Positions 5,720 to 9,144 of a stretch of DNA of 9,144 nucleotides are shown here, piece after piece. This DNA comes from an uncultured Faecalibacterium sp. (lineage in GTDB: Bacteria; Bacillota; Clostridia; Oscillospirales; Ruminococcaceae): NCBI GenBank assembly GCA_937917475.1, contig CALDNF010000193.1, positions 1 to 9,144 on the forward strand, written 5' to 3'. A model generated the notes under the pieces. It was not told the DNA's origin, did not search any database, and saw nothing but the letters and a program-made list of their open reading frames with translations. Every line of letters starts with the position of its first letter. Positions within the stretch are counted from its first letter, which is position 1. Position numbers and translations under genes: made by a program.

Positions 5720-6169
5720 ATGAAATTTTCCACCAAGAGCCGTTACGCCCTGCGGCTGATGGCCGAACTGGCCCGCTATGCCCCGGGCACCACCGTCTCC
5801 CTCAAAGAGATCAGTGAGCGACAGAACCTCAGCTTAAAATATCTGGAACAGATCGTCACCCCGCTGGCCCGGGTGGGGCTGGTCAAAAGCGAGCGGGGCA
5901 GTCAAGGCGGCTACCGCCTGACCAAGGCCCCTGCCGACTACACCGCCGGGGAGATCCTGCGTGCCATTGAGGGCAGCGTGGCCCCCATTCCCTGCCTTGG
6001 CAGCGAGACCAATGAGTGCCCCATGTCGGAGCAGTGCTTCACTCTGCCCTTCTGGGCCGGGCTGGACGATGTGATCAATCAGTACATCGACAGTGTGACG
6101 TTGGAGCAGCTGGCCCAGAGCCTGCCCTCCGCAAACGAGGGCTGCGGCTGCTGCGGGACAAAAACTTGA
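5720..6169 (+). CDS. iscR: Rrf2-family transcriptional regulator, IscR-like
   Basis: 149 residues. IscR-type regulators bind a [2Fe-2S] cluster and control Fe-S assembly genes. The winged helix-turn-helix occupies about residues 1-68: MKFSTKSRYALRLM, then SLKEISERQNLSLKYLEQIV (recognition region, with Glu43 as in E. coli IscR), and the wing GSQGGYRL. Three cysteines, Cys92, Cys100 and Cys106, fall in the cluster-binding loop with C-x7-C-x5-C spacing (C-x5-C-x5-C in E. coli). The His107 ligand of E. coli IscR has no clear equivalent. A GCGCC tail adds three more cysteines (142, 144, 145). The start at 5720 has AAGGAGAG 9 bases upstream; an upstream in-frame start at 5681 lies in the promoter. 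It is divergent from rhodanese, with iscS-iscU nearby. CymR-type cysteine regulators are a related alternative, but they lack the three cysteines. The target assignment is inferred. Confidence 0.85.
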   Translation: MKFSTKSRYALRLMAELARYAPGTTVSLKEISERQNLSLKYLEQIVTPLARVGLVKSERGSQGGYRLTKAPADYTAGEILRAIEGSVAPIPCLGSETNECPMSEQCFTLPFWAGLDDVINQYIDSVTLEQLAQSLPSANEGCGCCGTKT

Positions 6170-6178
6170 AAATTGTGC

Positions 6179-6207
6179 TTGACATTTTCGGTCTGATTTT
6201 ATATAAT
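6179..6207 (+). promoter_or_regulatory. Consensus promoter of tRNA-Trp
   Basis: TTGACA (6179-6184) and TATAAT (6202-6207) are both perfect matches with a 17-base spacer. It begins 9 bases after the rrf2 stop, with no terminator between. The short leader contains GCATC-N5-GATGC (6214-6228), a small hairpin before the mature tRNA. Confidence 0.9.
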
Positions 6208-6237
6208 AATCAAGCATCCAACCGATGCAGCACATTT

Positions 6238-6313
6238 AGGGGTATAGCTCAGTTGGTAGAGCAGCGGTCTCCAAAACCGCGTGCCGTGAGTTCGAGACTT
6301 ACTACCCCTGCCA
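6238..6313 (+). tRNA. tRNA-Trp (anticodon CCA)
   Basis: 76 bases with CCA encoded. The acceptor AGGGGTA pairs with TACCCCT, the D-stem is GCTC/GAGC, and the anticodon stem is GCGGT/ACCGC around CTCCAAA, reading UGG. The T-stem is GTGAG/CTTAC with loop TTCGAGA, and the discriminator is G. All cloverleaf lengths are normal. Confidence 0.97.
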
Positions 6314-6314
6314 G

Positions 6315-6350
6315 AAACGCACAGAGCCGCAAGGTTTTGTGCGTTTTTTG
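6315..6350 (+). terminator. Terminator after tRNA-Trp
   Basis: AAACGCACAGAGCC pairs with GGTTTTGTGCGTTT around a GCAA tetraloop, 14 bp including G-U pairs, followed by a T-run to 6349. It begins 2 bases after the CCA end of tRNA-Trp and also ends any read-through transcript from rrf2. Confidence 0.9.
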
Positions 6351-6399
6351 TATCTTCCGCTGTTTTTGACGGATTTTTTCGTTTTTCTTGAATTTCCGC

Positions 6400-6428
6400 T
6401 TGACAAGGCCCGGTTCTTCCTGTATAAT
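6400..6428 (+). promoter_or_regulatory. Consensus promoter of tRNA-Asp-tRNA-Thr
   Basis: Perfect TTGACA (6400-6405) and TATAAT (6423-6428) with a 17-base spacer, the same quality as the tRNA-Trp promoter. The leader of about 45 bases contains a small GC hairpin near 6440-6454. Confidence 0.9.
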
Positions 6429-6478
6429 AAACAACGTTCCGGCGGTAAACCGTCGAGACGATGAACTTGAGCGATCAT

Positions 6479-6555
6479 GGCCCGGTAGCTCAGTTGGTTA
6501 GAGCACCAGCCTGTCACGCTGGGGGTCGTCGGTTCGAGCCCGATCCGGGTCGCCA
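6479..6555 (+). tRNA. tRNA-Asp (anticodon GTC)
   Basis: 77 bases with CCA encoded. The acceptor GGCCCGG pairs with CCGGGTC (one G-U), the D-stem is GCTC/GAGC, and the anticodon stem is CCAGC/GCTGG with loop CTGTCAC. The T-stem is GTCGG/CCGAT with loop TTCGAGC, and the discriminator is G. It is followed after 3 bases by tRNA-Thr in the same transcript. Confidence 0.97.
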
Positions 6556-6558
6556 TTT

Positions 6559-6634
<76 letters not shown>

Positions 6635-6638
6635 CAGC

Positions 6639-6677
6639 AAAACCACTTGAATCCTTTGAGATTCAGGTGGTTTTTTC
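6639..6677 (+). terminator. Terminator of tRNA-Asp-tRNA-Thr unit
   Basis: AAAACCACTTGAAT (6639-6652) pairs with ATTCAGGTGGTTTT (6661-6674) with one G-U pair, and the T-run extends to 6676. The following stretch up to 6752 shows no gene. Confidence 0.9.
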
Positions 6678-6752
6678 TTTGTCCGGCTAAGCTTCTTTCC
6701 CCTCTCGTCGAAATGCTGAAAAAGCGGCTACTTTTTTCTCCGCCTCCATCAA

Positions 6753-6781
6753 TTGAACTTTTTGCCTATTTGTTGTACACT
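6753..6781 (+). promoter_or_regulatory. Promoter of the alcohol dehydrogenase gene
   Basis: TTGAAC (6753-6758) and TACACT (6776-6781) are 17 bases apart. Each matches consensus at four of six positions, so this is a moderate promoter, as expected for a regulated gene. The predicted start near 6788 gives a leader of about 60 bases ending in a strong GGAGG at 6835-6839. Confidence 0.5.
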
Positions 6782-6795
6782 TATTGCAACGGAAC

Positions 6796-6813
6796 TGGTT
6801 AATTTTTTCACAT
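6796..6813 (+). promoter_or_regulatory. Candidate Rex (NADH-sensing repressor) operator
   Basis: TGGTTAA-TTTT-TTCACAT resembles the Rex site: the left half is one base from TTGTTAA and the right half one base from TTCACAA, with the normal 4-base spacer. It lies just after the predicted transcription start, where a repressor would block elongation. Rex commonly controls fermentative alcohol dehydrogenases in Clostridia. A short dyad TCACA-TT-TGTGA (6808-6819) overlaps its right half. Confidence 0.45.
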
Positions 6814-6847
6814 TTGTGAGAGTATTTGATTTTTGGAGGTAATCGTT

Positions 6848-8065
6848 ATGGCTCGTTTTACTCTTCCCCGGGACCTTTATCACGGCAAGGGTGCTCTGGA
6901 AGCCCTGAAGACCTTTACCGGCAAAAAGGCCATCGTCTGCGTAGGCGGCGGCTCCATGAAGCGGTTCGGCTTCCTCGACCGTGCAGTTTCCTATCTGAAG
7001 GAAGCCGGCATGGAAGTGGAACTGTTTGAAGGCATCGAACCCGATCCCTCTGTTGAGACCGTCATGCGGGGTGCCGAAGCCATGCTCAAGTTTGAGCCTG
7101 ACTGGATCATCGCCATGGGCGGCGGCTCCCCCATCGATGCTGCAAAGGCCATGTGGATCAAATACGAATATCCCGATATCACCTTTGAGGAGATGTGCAA
7201 GGTGTTCGGCATCCCGCCGCTCCGCCGTAAGGCACACTTCTGCGCCATTTCCTCTACCTCCGGCACTGCCACTGAAGTGACCGCTTTCTCCATCATCACC
7301 GACTATCAGAAGGGCATCAAGTATCCCATCGCCGACTTTGAGATCACCCCCGATGTCGCCATCGTCGATCCCGATCTGGCCGAGACCATGCCCAAGAAGC
7401 TGGTTGCCCACACCGGTATGGACGCCATGACCCACGCCATCGAGGCTTATGTCTCCACTGCGCACTGCGATTATACCGATCCGCTGGCCATCTTTGCCAT
7501 CCGGATGATCCAGAGCGATCTGGTGGACAGCTACAACGGCGATATGTCCAAGCGTGACTCCATGCACAACGCACAGTGTCTGGCCGGCATGGCATTCTCC
7601 AATGCTCTGCTGGGCATCGTCCACTCCATGGCCCACAAGACCGGCGCAGCCTTTGCCGATTACGGCGCACACATCATCCACGGTGCCGCCAACGCCATGT
7701 ATCTGCCCAAGGTCATCGCCTTCAACGCCAAGGACCCCGAGGCCAAGAAGCGTTACGGTGTGATCGCCGACGAGATGAAGCTGGGCGGTGCCAACGACGA
7801 TGAAAAGGTCAAGCTGCTCATCGAGTATCTGCGGGGTATGAACGATGCACTGAACATTCCTCACTGCATCAAGAACTACGGTGCCGACTCCTATCCCACC
7901 GAGCAGGGCTTCGTTCCCGAGGAAGTATTTCTGGAGCGTCTGCCCGAGATCGCCAAGAACGCCATTGGCGACGCCTGCACCGGCTCCAATCCCCGTCAGC
8001 CCAGTCAGGAAGAGATGGAAAAGCTGCTCAAGTGCTGCTACTACGACACTGAGGTCGATTTCTAA
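6848..8065 (+). CDS. Iron-containing alcohol dehydrogenase, AdhE C-domain-like
   Basis: 405 residues. Group III metal-dependent dehydrogenases reduce aldehydes to alcohols with NAD(P)H in the cytoplasm, regenerating NAD during fermentation. The N-terminal nucleotide-binding domain has CVGGGSMKRFG (31-41) and GGGSPIDAAK (91-100). The helical domain has SSTSGTATEVTAFS (135-148) and KYPIADFEITPD (158-169). Predicted metal ligands are Asp192 and His196 in GMDAMTHAIEAY, His259 in GIVHSMAHK, and His278 in HIIHGAANA. The distance His259-His278 is 19 residues against 14 in FucO, from about five extra residues (ADYGA). Overall it resembles the dehydrogenase half of AdhE without the aldehyde dehydrogenase half. 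The start at 6848 has GGAGG 8 bases upstream. It is monocistronic, bounded by terminators and by two inverted tRNA-Thr genes. Substrate (ethanol, butanol or other) cannot be read from the sequence. Confidence 0.93.
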   Translation: MARFTLPRDLYHGKGALEALKTFTGKKAIVCVGGGSMKRFGFLDRAVSYLKEAGMEVELFEGIEPDPSVETVMRGAEAMLKFEPDWIIAMGGGSPIDAAKAMWIKYEYPDITFEEMCKVFGIPPLRRKAHFCAISSTSGTATEVTAFSIITDYQKGIKYPIADFEITPDVAIVDPDLAETMPKKLVAHTGMDAMTHAIEAYVSTAHCDYTDPLAIFAIRMIQSDLVDSYNGDMSKRDSMHNAQCLAGMAFSNALLGIVHSMAHKTGAAFADYGAHIIHGAANAMYLPKVIAFNAKDPEAKKRYGVIADEMKLGGANDDEKVKLLIEYLRGMNDALNIPHCIKNYGADSYPTEQGFVPEEVFLERLPEIAKNAIGDACTGSNPRQPSQEEMEKLLKCCYYDTEVDF

Positions 8066-8107
8066 ACGCTTTTAACGGAGAGCCCGACATCTGTTTCCCC
8101 CAAAAAG

Positions 8108-8148
8108 CAGGACCCCGCAGGCCGATCTGGTCTGCGGGGTCCTGTTTT
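8108..8148. terminator. Terminator after alcohol dehydrogenase, usable in both directions
   Basis: CAGGACCCCGCAG (8108-8120) and CTGCGGGGTCCTG (8132-8144) form a perfect 13-bp stem followed by TTTT on the plus strand. On the minus strand the stem is followed by CTTTTTG, so it can also act as a second stop for the oppositely oriented tRNA-Thr transcript. Confidence 0.9.
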
Positions 8149-8154
8149 GCACAA

Positions 8155-8196
8155 GAAAAACAAAAACACCCTGAAACCACTTGGGCTTCAAGGTGT
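8155..8196 (-). terminator. Terminator of tRNA-Thr copy 2
   Basis: On the minus strand ACACCTTGAA (8196-8187) pairs with TTCAGGGTGT (8175-8166), including one G-U, and is followed by TTTTTGTTTTTC. It begins 7 bases after the CCA end of the tRNA. Confidence 0.85.
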
Positions 8197-8202
8197 CTAA
8201 GC

Positions 8203-8278
<76 letters not shown>

Positions 8279-8295
8279 ACAATCACAGCTCAATT

Positions 8296-8324
8296 AGTTT
8301 ACCATAAAAAGCGACGCTTGGCAA
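8296..8324 (-). promoter_or_regulatory. Promoter of tRNA-Thr copy 2
   Basis: On the minus strand TTGCCA (8324-8319) and TAAACT (8301-8296) are 17 bases apart. It is weaker than the perfect promoters of the other tRNA unit, and it lies just downstream of the sigma factor terminator. Confidence 0.7.
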
Positions 8325-8355
8325 GGGCTTTTTGCAAATATTTCGTTCTTTTCGC

Positions 8356-8394
8356 AAAAAAGCTCTGCCGGAACGGTTCCGGCAGAGCTTTTTT
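8356..8394. terminator. Terminator of the sigma factor gene
   Basis: A nearly perfect palindrome: AAAAAAGCTCTGCCGGAAC (8356-8374) pairs with its complement at 8376-8394, so both strands end in six T. It begins 18 bases after the stop codon of the sigma factor gene on the minus strand and insulates it from the tRNA-Thr promoter. Confidence 0.93.
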
Positions 8395-8412
8395 CGCGTT
8401 ATTTTTTGAAGA

Positions 8413-9144
8413 TCACTCGATCAGACCGTTCAGCAGAGCCAGGCACTTGCGGCTGTGCAGCTTGCGGATGGCCTTTGCCTCGATCTGGCGGACACGCTCA
8501 CGGGTCACACCGAAATCACGGCCCACTTCCTCCAGCGTGCGGGGACGGCCATCATCCAGACCAAAGCGGAGCCGGATGACCTTTTCCTCACGGGGAGTCA
8601 GGCTCTTGAGGGCCTGATTGATCTGCTGGGCCACCATGGCACGGTCGGCAGCCTTGCCGGGAGCCTCGGCGTTCTCGTCGGCAACGAAATCGCCCAGAGA
8701 GGAATCCTCTTCCTCACCCACAGGGCTTTCCAGACTTGCGGGCTCCTGTGCCATCCGCTGGATCTCACGGACACGCTCAACGCTCATGTCCATGGCCTTT
8801 GCCAGCTCTTCAGGGGTGGGCTCATGGCCGTTCTGATAGACCAGCTGGTTGGTAGCCTGCCGCATCCGGTTAATGGTCTCCACCATATGCACCGGGATGC
8901 GGATGGTACGAGCCTGATCCGCAATGGCACGGGTGATGGCCTGCCGGATCCACCAGGTTGCATAGGTGGAGAAACGGAAGCCTCGGTCACAGTCAAACTT
9001 CTCTGCTGCCTTGATCAGGCCGATGTTGCCCTCCTGGATCAGATCCAGAAATGCCAGATTGTGGCCGACATGCTTTTTGGCGATGGAGACCACCAGACGC
9101 AGGTTTGCCTCGCTCAGGCTGCGGCGGGCATTCAGACCGTCGCG
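8413..9144 (-). CDS. rpoD: Principal RNA polymerase sigma factor (sigma-70), 3' part
   Basis: The frame is open to the right edge and encodes the last 243 residues; the N-terminus lies outside the window. The housekeeping sigma factor directs core RNA polymerase to TTGACA/TATAAT promoters such as those seen here. Visible regions, numbered from the edge: 2.1-2.2 (SEANLRLVVSIAKK, 11-24; LDLIQEGNIGLIKAAEKFD, 33-51), 2.3-2.4 with FSTYATWWIRQAITRAIADQ (58-77), 3.0 IRIPVHMVE (81-89), 3.1-3.2 including the acidic linker EEEDSSLGDF, 4.1 LTPREEKVIRLRFG (182-195), and the 4.2 helix-turn-helix TLEEVGRDFGVTRERVRQIE (203-222). After RKLH the C-terminus SRKCLALLNGLIE is slightly shorter than the common RHPSRS form. 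An internal GTG at 9093 is not the true start, because conserved region 2 continues upstream. Also called sigA. Identity is secure; the full length is unknown. Confidence 0.97.
   Translation of the reverse strand, partial: RDGLNARRSLSEANLRLVVSIAKKHVGHNLAFLDLIQEGNIGLIKAAEKFDCDRGFRFSTYATWWIRQAITRAIADQARTIRIPVHMVETINRMRQATNQLVYQNGHEPTPEELAKAMDMSVERVREIQRMAQEPASLESPVGEEEDSSLGDFVADENAEAPGKAADRAMVAQQINQALKSLTPREEKVIRLRFGLDDGRPRTLEEVGRDFGVTRERVRQIEAKAIRKLHSRKCLALLNGLIE

Noticed and set aside
6749..7864. Long minus-strand open frame opposite the alcohol dehydrogenase
   Set aside because: Glycine/valine/histidine-rich shadow with no domain; it covers the adh promoter and has no ribosome binding site.

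Overview
The window looks like chromosomal housekeeping DNA of a moderately GC-rich, Gram-positive anaerobe of the Clostridia. Supporting signs are strong AGGAGG-type ribosome binding sites, TTGACA-17-TATAAT promoters, an IscR-like Rrf2 regulator with a stand-alone iscS-iscU pair, a catabolic-type acetolactate synthase without a small subunit, and an iron-dependent alcohol dehydrogenase. Protein wording suggests Oscillospiraceae (Faecalibacterium or a relative), but that is an impression from memory and was not searched.

Layout, left to right. A short left edge may hold the end of an insertion sequence or a terminator. Next come acetolactate synthase (minus, 85-1737) and, divergent from it, type I 3-dehydroquinate dehydratase aroD (plus, 1954-2709). 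aroD converges on the iron-sulfur operon iscS-iscU (minus, 4440-2774), with a strong hairpin terminator between them. Upstream of iscS on the same strand lie an unrecognised 142-residue protein (4630-5058), about 200 bases of nested palindromes (5089-5254) and a single-domain rhodanese (5263-5586). The rhodanese is divergent from an IscR-like Rrf2 regulator (plus, 5720-6169). Three tRNA genes follow: Trp alone, then Asp-Thr as a pair, each unit with its own consensus promoter and terminator. An iron-containing alcohol dehydrogenase (6848-8065) comes next. Then a second, identical tRNA-Thr lies on the opposite strand, followed by the 3' part of the principal sigma factor gene (minus, cut by the right edge).

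Two functional themes stand out. The first is sulfur and Fe-S metabolism: IscS mobilises sulfur from cysteine, IscU is the scaffold, the rhodanese handles sulfane sulfur, and the Rrf2 protein with three cysteines in the IscR positions is the likely Fe-S-sensing regulator. A 15-base motif repeated in inverted orientation at the two divergent promoters, and a dyad over the isc -10 box, are candidate operators. The second theme is fermentative redox balance: acetolactate synthase consumes pyruvate, and the alcohol dehydrogenase reoxidises NADH and carries a possible Rex (NADH-sensing repressor) site just after its promoter.

I found no clear new multi-gene system. The best leads are the structured intergenic region with the unknown protein next to the isc genes, the terminator-like hairpin at the very start of the acetolactate synthase transcript, and the identical inverted tRNA-Thr genes that bracket adh. 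No rRNA, CRISPR array, prophage gene or complete transposon is visible.
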